Origin: JBNGOQ01 sp050589645 | GTDB lineage: Bacteria; Bacteroidota; Bacteroidia; Flavobacteriales; Flavobacteriaceae | Assembly: GCF_050589645.1 (NCBI RefSeq) | Contig: NZ_JBNGOQ010000003.1 | Location: forward strand, 620,001 to 684,000 | Direction: 5' to 3' | Length of the DNA stretch: 64,000 bases | Part shown: positions 25,835 through 33,663 of the stretch, in pieces | How the letters are laid out: the number at the start of each line of letters is the position of its first letter | Position numbering within the stretch: position 1 is the stretch's first letter | Position numbers and translations under genes: made by a program | The notes under the pieces: generated by a model | Seen by the model: the letters and a program-made list of their open reading frames with translations, nothing else | Told to the model about the DNA's origin: nothing | Database searches by the model: none

Positions 25835-26476
25835 CTAAAACTTAACGATTAAAGCCATTCCGTAGGTCGGATTGGCGGTCACGGGGTTATAGTCCAGGAA
25901 TGGCCTAATGTCCAAACTTAGATCATCATCAATATTGTACTGTTTTAAATGTTGGTCCACATTGGCATCGAGTATGTTCAGTGCATACAGGCCTATGGTA
26001 ATCAACAAGGCAAGGTCTCGATCTCTTTGAAAACGTTCCTGGGCGTCCTGCAAAGCTTCATCTGAGAAGTCGGGCGTGGTTGGCGTTACACCATTATCAG
26101 GGGTGAGATCAAAAAATTCATCATCGGTGAAACCTGCCCGTCTTCTTTTAAAGGCGTCCCGAAATCGATTGTATTCGTTGTTGTTGAACACATAGGCGTA
26201 CACTCCGGTTCCTATGGCCGCGTAGACTATAGGTACTTTCCAATACCTGCGGTTATAGATTTGCCCTAAGCCAGGCAATACGGCCGAGTAAAATGCGGCC
26301 TTACTGGGTGCCAAGGGATTTATTTTTCGCTTTACAATGGAATCTACCACAATACCCTTCCCCCTAAGATCCGTTTCCATGGAATCCAATTCTTGGGTAT
26401 TTTGTCCTTTTTCCTGGGAAATGCCGGAAAGTGCACATAGTAAAAAAAACAGTAAAAAACCGAGGCTTTTATTCAC
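25835..26476 (-). CDS. DUF5683 domain-containing exported protein
   Basis: A 213-residue protein started at a GTG codon at 26476, read through an 8-bp overlap with the parB stop. A signal peptide (LGFLLFFLLCALSGISQ) is followed by the DUF5683 core. The core includes NPLAPSKAAFYSAVLPGLGQIYNRRYWKVPIVY, a hydrophobic hairpin-like stretch, and a final FLDYNPVTANPTYGMALIVKF. The family is common in Bacteroidota and likely lies in or at the outer or inner membrane; its function is unknown. The steady location between parB and dapB suggests a tie to envelope growth or cell division, which is inference. Confidence 0.85.
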   Translation of the reverse strand: MNKSLGFLLFFLLCALSGISQEKGQNTQELDSMETDLRGKGIVVDSIVKRKINPLAPSKAAFYSAVLPGLGQIYNRRYWKVPIVYAAIGTGVYAYVFNNNEYNRFRDAFKRRRAGFTDDEFFDLTPDNGVTPTTPDFSDEALQDAQERFQRDRDLALLITIGLYALNILDANVDQHLKQYNIDDDLSLDIRPFLDYNPVTANPTYGMALIVKF

Positions 26477-27377
26477 CGGATATTAGTTTTTTTAGGCGCT
26501 GAAACTCCTCCTTGGAGTGAAAGGGAATCGTAATTTTCCCTTTACCATTCGAGGAAGCCTTTATCTCTACCTTTACGGCAAGATAGTTTTTAAAATCAGT
26601 GATACCTTCTTTTACGAAACCGGGGATTTCCGGAGTTTTTTGAGGATGTGTACCCGTGGCAGGGCCTTGTTTTTCATGGTAGGCTTTTACTGCCCTTTCC
26701 GTGTCCCTTACCGATAGGTTTTCCCCCACTATTTTTTCATAGAGCGCAATCTGATCTTGCTTTTTTTCAATGTTCACCAAAGCCCTTCCATGTCCCATAC
26801 TTACAAAGCCGTCCCGCATGCCGGTCTGGATAATGGGATCTAAACGCAGCAAACGCATATAGTTGGTAATGGTGGAACGTTTTTTGCCTACACGATCGCT
26901 CAGTTTTTCCTGGGTAAGTTTAATTTCATCGATCAAACGCTGATAGGAGAGTGCAATCTCAATGGGATCCAGGTCCTGGCGTTGTATGTTCTCTACCAAT
27001 GCCATCTCCAAGGATTCCTGGTCATTTGCAATTCTGATATAGGAGGGAATGGTCTCCAGACCGATCAATTTGGAGGCCCTATACCTTCTTTCGCCCGAAA
27101 CCAACTGATATTTGTTGAAATCGAGTTTGCGCACGGTTATGGGCTGTATTACCCCCAGTTCCTTGATGGAGGTGGCCAATTCCCGAAGGGCTTCATCGTT
27201 GAAGTTGGAACGTGGCTGAAAAGGATTCACCTCTATGGCCGACACCTCCAATTCTACAATGTTTCCTACGACCTTATCCGCATTTTTGTCGGAAACCGAC
27301 TGTATGTCGTTCTCCGGATCCTTTAAAAGTGCGGATAGACCTCTCCCTAAAGCCTGCTTTTTAGTAGCCTTTGCCAT
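26469..27377 (-). CDS. parB: Chromosome-partitioning protein ParB
   Basis: The protein has 302 residues. After a basic start (KKQALGRGLSALL, the ParA-stimulating end) comes the CTPase/ParB domain with IEVNPFQPR, LATSIKELGVIQPI and LVSGERRYRASKL. A helix-turn-helix domain (about 150-215, TQEKLSDRVGKKRSTITNYMRLL) binds the parS centromere-like site. A C-terminal dimerisation part follows. It spreads on DNA around parS and works with ParA to segregate origins. It overlaps parA by 1 bp. No parS-like 16-mer was recognised nearby by eye. Confidence 0.94.
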   Translation of the reverse strand: MAKATKKQALGRGLSALLKDPENDIQSVSDKNADKVVGNIVELEVSAIEVNPFQPRSNFNDEALRELATSIKELGVIQPITVRKLDFNKYQLVSGERRYRASKLIGLETIPSYIRIANDQESLEMALVENIQRQDLDPIEIALSYQRLIDEIKLTQEKLSDRVGKKRSTITNYMRLLRLDPIIQTGMRDGFVSMGHGRALVNIEKKQDQIALYEKIVGENLSVRDTERAVKAYHEKQGPATGTHPQKTPEIPGFVKEGITDFKNYLAVKVEIKASSNGKGKITIPFHSKEEFQRLKKLISGE

Positions 27378-28150
27378 TATACCGTCTCCTTATTTTTCTT
27401 TACAACCTCATTGGCCAAATTGAGATAGTTGGCCGCTCCCTTGCTGCTAGCATCGTATTTTATAATACTTTCACCATAACTTGGAGCTTCACTAAGTCTA
27501 ACATTTCGTTGGATTATGGTATCAAAGACCATATCCTCAAAATGCTTTTTTACTTCTTCTACCACCTGATTGGAAAGTCGCAACCTGGAATCGAACATCG
27601 TCAAGAGCAATCCCTCTATATCCAGATCGGGATTGTGTATTTTTTGTACGCTTTTTATGGTATTCAAAAGTTTGCCGAGACCCTCCAGGGCAAAGTACTC
27701 ACATTGGATGGGAATAATTACGGAATCAGCGGCCGTTAACGCGTTTAGCGTAAGCAACCCCAGGGAAGGGGCACAATCTATCAGGACATAGTCGTACGGC
27801 TCGCCCAGGTCGGCTATGGCCTTTTTCAGCATATATTCCCTATCGTCCTTATCCACCAATTCAATTTCAATGGCCACCAAATCGATATGTGCGGGAATGA
27901 GATCCACATTGGGGGATGAGGTAGTTATGATGGTTTCCTTGGCGGTCTTGGTGTGTTCCAGGAGTTGGTAGGTTCCCATTTCAACGCCATCCACCTCAAT
28001 ACCCAATCCTGAAGTGGCATTGGCCTGGGGATCGGCATCGATCAAAAGCACCTTTTTTTCTAGCACACCCAGCGAGGCGGCCAGGTTCACAGTGGTAGTG
28101 GTTTTTCCAACCCCGCCCTTCTGATTCGCTATAGCAATAATTTTGCCCAT
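27377..28150 (-). CDS. parA: Chromosome-partitioning ATPase ParA
   Basis: A 257-residue protein with the deviant Walker A motif NQKGGVGKTTT near the N-terminus, VLLIDADPQANAT (Walker A') and YVLIDCAPSLGLLTLNAL (Walker B). It ends with PSYGESIIKYD. It belongs to the Soj/MinD ATPase type that binds nucleoid DNA in the ATP state and is released by ParB. It is the first gene of an eight-gene minus-strand run ending with the DUF6122 gene. The 145-bp gap upstream holds a promoter-like pair. Confidence 0.95.
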   Translation of the reverse strand: MGKIIAIANQKGGVGKTTTTVNLAASLGVLEKKVLLIDADPQANATSGLGIEVDGVEMGTYQLLEHTKTAKETIITTSSPNVDLIPAHIDLVAIEIELVDKDDREYMLKKAIADLGEPYDYVLIDCAPSLGLLTLNALTAADSVIIPIQCEYFALEGLGKLLNTIKSVQKIHNPDLDIEGLLLTMFDSRLRLSNQVVEEVKKHFEDMVFDTIIQRNVRLSEAPSYGESIIKYDASSKGAANYLNLANEVVKKNKETV

Positions 28151-28170
28151 TAGTCTAGTAAGTTAGGGGT

Positions 28171-28197
28171 TAAAAATACGATTATTTACAATGCCAA
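28171..28197 (-). promoter_or_regulatory. Candidate promoter of the parA operon
   Basis: On the minus strand a TTG (complement of 28195-28197) is followed after 16 bp by TATTTTTA (complement of 28171-28178). The latter is one mismatch from TAnnTTTG. It lies about 20 bp before the ATG at 28150. Confidence 0.45.
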
Positions 28198-28295
28198 AAA
28201 ATGTATTTTGTTAACACAAAGTGAATAACTATGGCTTCCTGCGTTAAAGTCAGTTAAAGTTTTGCAGATTAAGGTTTTAGCATAAAAAATCTAGA

Positions 28296-30455
28296 TCAAT
28301 CGATCAAGATTTCCAGAATTTGGATGGCGGCCTCGCTAATTTTGGTTCCCGGGCCAAAGACGGCTACCGCCCCGGCCTCAAATAGGTATTCGTAATCCTG
28401 TTTGGGAACCACGCCACCCACGATGACCATGATATCTTCCCGTCCATACTTCTTAAGTTCGCTCAGCGCTTGGGGTACCAGGGTTTTGTGGCCTCCCGCC
28501 AATGAGGAGACCCCTAGAATGTGGACGTCGTTTTCCACCGCCTGCTTTGCAGCTTCCGCGGGGGTTTGGAACAGTGGTCCTATGTCCACATCAAAGCCAA
28601 GGTCCGCATATCCCGTTGCCACGACCTTGGCACCGCGGTCATGGCCGTCCTGTCCCATTTTTGCAATCATGATTCTGGGTCTCCGACCTTCTTTTTGGGC
28701 AAAAAGGTCTGCCATTTCCCTTGCTTTCTTAAAACTGTCATCGTCCTTGATTTCCTTGGAATACACTCCGGTAAAAGATTTTATTACTGCCTTATGCCTC
28801 CCGTAGGCGGTTTCCAACGCATCGCTGATTTCCCCAATGGTCGCTCTGGCTCTGGCGGCATTTACGGTTAAAGCTAACAAATTTTCCGAAGCCTGCGATT
28901 CTCCTTCATTTAATTTATTCTTGGCGGCTTTGGTCAGCTGTTTTAAGGCCTCCACGACCGCCTCATTATCCCTTTCCCTTTTGACCGAAGCCAATCTTTG
29001 TAACTGTTGTTGACGTACCTTCTCATTATCTACCTCTAAAATTTGCAAAGCATCCTCTTCCTCGAGGCGGTAACGATTGACCCCTACAATAACATCTTGT
29101 CCACTATCTATGCGTGCCTGTTTCCTCGCCGCTGCCTCTTCGATCCTCATCTTGGGTATGCCCGCTTCGATAGCCTTTGTCATACCGCCCAATTCTTCCA
29201 CTTCCTGAATCAGGGACCATGCTTTTTGCGCTATTTCGTGAGTAAGCTTTTCCACATAATAGCTACCTCCCCAAGGGTCTACCGTTTTGGTAATCTTGGT
29301 TTCCTCTTGTAAATAGATTTGGGTATTCCGGGCAATGCGCGCCGAAAAATCTGTTGGAAGCGCAATGGCCTCGTCCAACGCGTTGGTATGCAAACTCTGG
29401 GTTCCACCAAAGGCCGCCGCTGCTCCCTCTATGGCTGTTCGAGCCACATTGTTAAAGGGGTCCTGTTCGGTAAGGCTCCAGCCACTGGTCTGGCAATGGG
29501 TGCGCAAGGCCAGCGATTTTTCATTCTTTGGATCGAATTGCTTCACCAATTTGGCCCAAAGCATTCGTCCGGCCCTAAGTTTGGCAATTTCCATAAAGTG
29601 GTTCATGCCAATGGCCCAGAAAAAGGAAAGCCGTGGAGCAAACCGATCAATATCCAAACCTGCCTTAAGTCCTGTTTTGATGTACTCCAGGCCATCGGCA
29701 AGGGTGTAGGCCAGTTCAATATCTGCCGTGGCCCCCGCTTCCTGCATGTGATAGCCAGAAATACTGATACTGTTGAATTTGGGCATATGCCTGCTGGTGA
29801 ATTCAAATATATCCGTGATGATCTGCATGGAAGGGGCAGGCGGATAGATATACGTATTACGGACCATGAACTCTTTGAGAATATCATTCTGTATCGTACC
29901 GCTGAGTTGCTCCAGGGAGACCCCCTGCTCTTGGGCTGCCACGATATAAAAGGCCATAATGGGCAGGACGGCACCGTTCATGGTCATGGAAACCGACATT
30001 TCGCCCAAGGGAATACCATCGAACAAAATTTTCATGTCCTCCACAGAATCAATGGCTACGCCCGCCTTCCCCACATCGCCGACCACCCGTTCGTGATCAC
30101 TGTCGTACCCCCTATGTGTAGGCAGGTCAAAAGCAACGGAAAGTCCCTTTTGGCCGGCCGCAAGGTTTCTCCTGTAAAAGGCGTTGCTTTCCTCCGCTGT
30201 GGAAAAACCGGCATACTGGCGAATGGTCCATGGTCTTCTTACATACATGGTAGAATAGGGTCCTCTTAGGTTGGGTGCCATCCCTGCGCCAAAATCGAGA
30301 TGCCCCATACCAGTGATATCCTGTGGCGTATAAAAGGATTGTAAGGGAATGCGCTCGGCAGTTAGATAGCTTTCACCTTGTAGGGTTTCGCCCTTGGGAG
30401 ATGGGTTTTCGAGCCCAGAATTTAGGGTGATATGTTGGAGGTTTTTTCTACTCAT
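28296..30455 (-). CDS. Methylmalonyl-CoA mutase, large (catalytic) subunit
   Basis: A 719-residue protein. The TIM-barrel substrate domain (about 55-560) contains RPWTIRQYAGFSTAEESN, GLSVAFDLPTHRGYDSDH and TNALDEAIALPT. The C-terminal cobalamin-binding domain holds the DxHxxG base-off motif (MGQDGHDRGAK) and LGVSSLAGGH. It interconverts (R)-methylmalonyl-CoA and succinyl-CoA using adenosylcobalamin. It overlaps the small-subunit gene by 8 bp. Together with the propionyl-CoA carboxylase genes on the opposite strand it completes most of the propionate-to-succinate route; the epimerase is not in the window. Confidence 0.95.
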   Translation of the reverse strand: MSRKNLQHITLNSGLENPSPKGETLQGESYLTAERIPLQSFYTPQDITGMGHLDFGAGMAPNLRGPYSTMYVRRPWTIRQYAGFSTAEESNAFYRRNLAAGQKGLSVAFDLPTHRGYDSDHERVVGDVGKAGVAIDSVEDMKILFDGIPLGEMSVSMTMNGAVLPIMAFYIVAAQEQGVSLEQLSGTIQNDILKEFMVRNTYIYPPAPSMQIITDIFEFTSRHMPKFNSISISGYHMQEAGATADIELAYTLADGLEYIKTGLKAGLDIDRFAPRLSFFWAIGMNHFMEIAKLRAGRMLWAKLVKQFDPKNEKSLALRTHCQTSGWSLTEQDPFNNVARTAIEGAAAAFGGTQSLHTNALDEAIALPTDFSARIARNTQIYLQEETKITKTVDPWGGSYYVEKLTHEIAQKAWSLIQEVEELGGMTKAIEAGIPKMRIEEAAARKQARIDSGQDVIVGVNRYRLEEEDALQILEVDNEKVRQQQLQRLASVKRERDNEAVVEALKQLTKAAKNKLNEGESQASENLLALTVNAARARATIGEISDALETAYGRHKAVIKSFTGVYSKEIKDDDSFKKAREMADLFAQKEGRRPRIMIAKMGQDGHDRGAKVVATGYADLGFDVDIGPLFQTPAEAAKQAVENDVHILGVSSLAGGHKTLVPQALSELKKYGREDIMVIVGGVVPKQDYEYLFEAGAVAVFGPGTKISEAAIQILEILID

Positions 30456-31818
30456 CCTGTATTCTTTTTTGTTCCATGACCTCTGCCAGGCGTTTTTCCA
30501 AAATAGGTTCCAGCAAGGTTTTCCTAACGGCTCTTTTTAGAAAGGGATCCAACTCCAAATCCTGCTTCATTTTATCCTGGACGTTGGGGTATTTATTGGT
30601 GCCTACCAGTACTTCTTCCTGTATGTTGAAGCGCTCCTGCTCTTTCTGGGCATTTTCCTTGATCTTTTTCTGAAGGGTATGCGCCTTTAGCTGTTTTAGG
30701 AATCCGCCCCCTTTTTCAAGGGTTTTGAACAATGCCAGGGCCTTTTCGGCCATTTGTTGGGTCAGGGCCTCTATGTAGTAGGCCCCGTCCGCAGCGTTGG
30801 AAACCTTATCAAAGTAACTTTCATGTTTCAAGATCAGCAGCTGATTCCGGGCTATACGCTCCCCAAACTCATTGGCCTTGTGATACATGGCATCATAGGG
30901 CAAGTTGCATATGGTATCCGCACCTCCTATAATGGCACCCATACATTCCATGGTGGTACGCAACATATTCATATTGTAGTCGTACAAGGTTTTGTTACGT
31001 TTTGAGGGGAAAGCTATAATATGGCACTGGCTCGCTATTCCATATTCCGAGGCCAAGGTGTTCCACAGCCAACGCAGTGCCCTGAGTTTGGCAATCTCAA
31101 AAAAGTAATTGCTCCCAACGGAAACTTTAAATATATAGGGTTGATCGGATATCAGTTCGGACCGATGGAGATATTCATTGGCATGGGCCATGGCATACGC
31201 CAGTTGCTGTACCATGGTGGCTCCGGCGTTTTGGTAGAGGGAAACATCAATGGAAAGGGAGTGGCTTTGGAAGTGGGCGGAAAGTAATCCGCCAAGCATT
31301 TCAAAATCCTTTTCCATGCTATGGCACCAGTTTCCCGTTCGCGCAAGATGGCCAACCGGGTCCAGGTGTACGTTCACCGAAGATGGTAGCTTGTCCGTTA
31401 TTGCGTTAAGCTGCTCAAAATACTCAAGAGATAAAAAGGGAAAATCCAAGTGGATTTTTGTGGTGGAAGCGTCAATTCCTTTAAGAAGAAGGTCTATTTG
31501 GACCTCTTGTGAGGGAACGGTAAACCAAAGACTTTCCGCTCCACGCTGCAAAATATCAAGGGCCTTTTTATTGGCTTCAATGGCATCCGCTACAAAAATA
31601 TGTTGGCCTATGTTCCATTTTCCTTTTCTGGGGAAGGGGGGCACGGCATTGCCCCTAGTATCCTCGCTGTGGTAAAAAGGTTTTACCTTGATGCCTTCGG
31701 GCGATTCCCATACCAGGCTTTCATTGTAATCCAGACCCTTTAGGTCAAACTGGATTTTTTGTTTCCAGGCTTTGGAAGAAACCTGCGGAAAGGCATCAAA
31801 TAAATCCGGTTTACTCAT
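30448..31818 (-). CDS. Methylmalonyl-CoA mutase, small subunit (short form without cobalamin domain)
   Basis: A 456-residue protein homologous to the barrel domain of the mutase. It has FPQVSSKAWKQKIQFDLKG at the start, VSVGSNYFFEIAKLRALRWLW, and RIARNQLLILKHES. It ends after about 455 residues and lacks the DxHxxG cobalamin motif. It is therefore a non-catalytic structural partner of the large subunit; short small subunits are usual in Bacteroidota. It overlaps the large-subunit gene by 8 bp downstream and the ftsB-like gene by 8 bp upstream, both arrangements favouring translational coupling. Confidence 0.92.
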   Translation of the reverse strand: MSKPDLFDAFPQVSSKAWKQKIQFDLKGLDYNESLVWESPEGIKVKPFYHSEDTRGNAVPPFPRKGKWNIGQHIFVADAIEANKKALDILQRGAESLWFTVPSQEVQIDLLLKGIDASTTKIHLDFPFLSLEYFEQLNAITDKLPSSVNVHLDPVGHLARTGNWCHSMEKDFEMLGGLLSAHFQSHSLSIDVSLYQNAGATMVQQLAYAMAHANEYLHRSELISDQPYIFKVSVGSNYFFEIAKLRALRWLWNTLASEYGIASQCHIIAFPSKRNKTLYDYNMNMLRTTMECMGAIIGGADTICNLPYDAMYHKANEFGERIARNQLLILKHESYFDKVSNAADGAYYIEALTQQMAEKALALFKTLEKGGGFLKQLKAHTLQKKIKENAQKEQERFNIQEEVLVGTNKYPNVQDKMKQDLELDPFLKRAVRKTLLEPILEKRLAEVMEQKRIQDE

Positions 31819-32152
31819 CCTTTTTTTGCTTTAAACTGTCCTCATATTCGATCAGGTAGATCTCCTCGTTCTTCTTTTTTAGATAATATTGTTCCCGAGC
31901 GAATTTTTCCAGTTCTTCGGGGTCGGACAGTTTATCGATGATTTTCTTGTCCTTGGCTATTTCTTCCTGAAGGAATTCCTTCTGTTTTTCCAACTTTTTT
32001 ATTTCCCGTTTTAGTTCCATATGGATCAGCAGGGAATTGGTGTCAAAAAAAACCATCCATACCACAAAGACCGTCAGTACTATAAAATATGTACTGGTCA
32101 GAATGGCCACTACCGGAAACCATTTGCTCTTTTTAAAGTTTTTAATGCCCAT
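31811..32152 (-). CDS. Septum formation initiator family protein (FtsB/DivIC-like)
   Basis: The protein has 113 residues. A short basic cytoplasmic end leads to one membrane helix (about 13-35, VVAILTSTYFIVLTVFVVW). A coiled coil follows (about 45-80, LKREIKKLEKQKEFLQEEI), then the conserved DPEELEKFAREQYYLKKKNEEIYLIE. This is the layout of FtsB/DivIC, which joins FtsL and FtsQ in the divisome in the periplasm. Placement between udk and the mutase genes is a recurring flavobacterial order rather than a functional link to mutase. It overlaps the small-subunit gene by 8 bp. Confidence 0.88.
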   Translation of the reverse strand: MGIKNFKKSKWFPVVAILTSTYFIVLTVFVVWMVFFDTNSLLIHMELKREIKKLEKQKEFLQEEIAKDKKIIDKLSDPEELEKFAREQYYLKKKNEEIYLIEYEDSLKQKKDE

Positions 32153-32158
32153 TGATTT

Positions 32159-32767
32159 CTATGCCAATTTTTCGGTAATAATGGTACGGACAATATCTAC
32201 CGCCACCGTATTGTACTTGTTGTTGGGAATAATAATATCTGCATATTCCTTGGTGGGCTCAATGAACTGATCGTGCATGGGTTTCAAGGTACTTTGATAC
32301 CGGTCCAATACTTCATCCAGATCACGCCCCCTTTCTGTAATGTCCCGTTTTAATCTTCGGATCAGGCGCTCATCAGAGTCGGCGTGCACAAAGATCTTAA
32401 TGTCGAACATGTCCCTAATTTTGGGGTTGGTCATAATCAAAATTCCTTCTACGATCATCACTTTTCGCGGATGGGTGAGTATGGTATCGGAGGTCCTGTT
32501 GTGTTTGGGAAATGAATAAACAGGTTGTTGTATGGGTTTTCCTTTTTTAAGGAGGGTCAAGTGTTCTCCCAGGAGGCCAAAATCTATGGCCCTGGGATGG
32601 TCAAAATTTATTTTCGCACGCTCCTCATAGGTCAAATGGGAAAGGTCGTTGTAGTAGGAATCCTGGGAGATTACCCCCACCTCCTCATTTGGCAGTTCGT
32701 TAATGATCTGATTTACCACGGTGGTCTTTCCGCAACCAGTACCCCCTGCAATCCCTATAATCAACAT
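32159..32767 (-). CDS. udk: Uridine kinase
   Basis: The protein has 202 residues. The Walker A P-loop is GIAGGTGCGKTTV near the N-terminus. QDSYYNDLSHLTYEERAKINFDHP and IVEGILIMTNPKIRDMFDIKIFV follow, then the lid RLIRRLKRDITERGRD. It phosphorylates uridine and cytidine in pyrimidine salvage. It is the first gene of the operon with ftsB and the two mutase genes; a TATTTTTG box lies 18 bp before its ATG (32785-32792 on this strand). Confidence 0.94.
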   Translation of the reverse strand: MLIIGIAGGTGCGKTTVVNQIINELPNEEVGVISQDSYYNDLSHLTYEERAKINFDHPRAIDFGLLGEHLTLLKKGKPIQQPVYSFPKHNRTSDTILTHPRKVMIVEGILIMTNPKIRDMFDIKIFVHADSDERLIRRLKRDITERGRDLDEVLDRYQSTLKPMHDQFIEPTKEYADIIIPNNKYNTVAVDIVRTIITEKLA

Positions 32768-32784
32768 GTTTTATTAATTTGTTC

Positions 32785-32792
32785 CAAAAATA
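32785..32792 (-). promoter_or_regulatory. Candidate -7 box for the udk-ftsB-mutase operon
   Basis: Read on the minus strand this is TATTTTTG, an exact TAnnTTTG match about 18 bp before the udk ATG. The -33 element is not evident. Confidence 0.45.
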
Positions 32793-32884
32793 AGGATTTG
32801 CCGCGAAACCCCTGCGGCCATATCGTCCAATTAGGGGCATAGATACTACAAGAATTGCGGAAAGAACATGACTTAGCGCATCTT

Positions 32885-32911
32885 TTGCACACTTTTTCCT
32901 GAATACATTTG
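32885..32911 (+). promoter_or_regulatory. Candidate promoter for the propionyl-CoA carboxylase operon
   Basis: TTG at 32885-32887 and TACATTTG at 32904-32911 are separated by 16 bp, slightly short of the favoured 17-23 bp. They lie in the 270-bp divergent gap between udk and the biotin carrier gene, 127 bp before its ATG. That would leave a long leader. Confidence 0.4.
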
Positions 32912-33037
32912 ACCTACAGAGTTTTAGGCTACGGGTATTTCCTTTTGCAGAAAACCCTAATTGGAATAAATTAAATCCCGGCCTAAGCAGAGATCGTATT
33001 ATGTCCTATATTTATATCAAACACAATAGTACGTACT

Positions 33038-33523
33038 ATGGATAACCAATTTAGGGTTGTGGTCAACGGAAGCATGGAAATCGAGATTACGAAGGAAACG
33101 GTTTTGGGAACCGATGTTGTGAAGACCGCCCCGCAGACCTATCATATCATAAAGGACAACACGTCCTACCACGGAGCGCTGGTGCAGGCAGATTTTAATG
33201 AAAAGAAATACCGTGTAAAAATCAACAACAATACTTATGAAGTTGTCCTGTTGGATTCGCTTGATCAGCTGATCAAGAAAATGGGCTTTGCTTTGGCCTC
33301 TTCCAAAAACATCAGTGTTGTTGATGCACCCATGCCGGGATTAATTTTGGACATCCATGTGAGCAAGGGCCAGACGGTCCGGGAAAACGATCCACTGCTC
33401 ATTCTTGAAGCCATGAAGATGGAAAATATTATCACTTCCCCTAGGGATGGTGTAATAAAGGAGGTTGCGGTGAAGAAGGGCGAAGCGGTAGACAAAAAAC
33501 ACTTGTTGATTTCGTTTGAGTAA
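33038..33523 (+). CDS. Biotin carboxyl carrier protein of an acyl-CoA carboxylase
   Basis: A 161-residue protein. An N-terminal beta-rich part (about 1-85) probably docks the carboxylase subunits. A biotinyl domain (about 92-161) carries the EAMKMEN motif, with the biotin-accepting lysine at residue 127. PMPGLILDIHVSKGQTV and the mirror half VIKEVAVKKGEAVDKKHLL complete the flattened barrel. It carries carboxybiotin between the biotin carboxylase and carboxyltransferase encoded immediately downstream. Acyl-CoA specificity (propionyl versus acetyl) is inferred from the neighbouring mutase genes. Confidence 0.9.
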   Translation: MDNQFRVVVNGSMEIEITKETVLGTDVVKTAPQTYHIIKDNTSYHGALVQADFNEKKYRVKINNNTYEVVLLDSLDQLIKKMGFALASSKNISVVDAPMPGLILDIHVSKGQTVRENDPLLILEAMKMENIITSPRDGVIKEVAVKKGEAVDKKHLLISFE

Positions 33524-33531
33524 AGCGGGAC

Positions 33532-33592
33532 AGTAAACAATAAACAATGAGCAATAAACAATGAGCAATAAACAATTAACAATGGCGGAATG
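33532..33592. repeat. Tandem AT-rich repeat between carboxylase genes
   Basis: Units of AATAAACAATGAGC occur about three times in tandem (33541-33580) and degrade at both ends. They lie in the 140-bp gap between the biotin carrier and biotin carboxylase genes, followed by another low-complexity stretch rich in TTGAA. No hairpin terminator is evident. Confidence 0.75.
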
Positions 33593-33663
33593 CACTGACT
33601 AGGGATACTTGATTTTTGAACCTTCAATTTTAAACACTTGAACTTTGAATTTGAACCTGAACT

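Noticed and set aside
26469..28295. parS site expected near parAB
   Set aside because: No 16-bp palindrome resembling TGTTTCACGTGAAACA was found by eye in the surrounding 2 kb or elsewhere in the window.
28151..28295. Cobalamin riboswitch or other RNA element near the mutase genes
   Set aside because: The mutase genes start from udk, and neither the udk leader nor the gap after the mutase gene shows the B12-box or a comparable fold.
29319..30269. 316-residue plus-strand frame
   Set aside because: Entirely antisense to the methylmalonyl-CoA mutase large-subunit gene; composition is a mirror of that gene.
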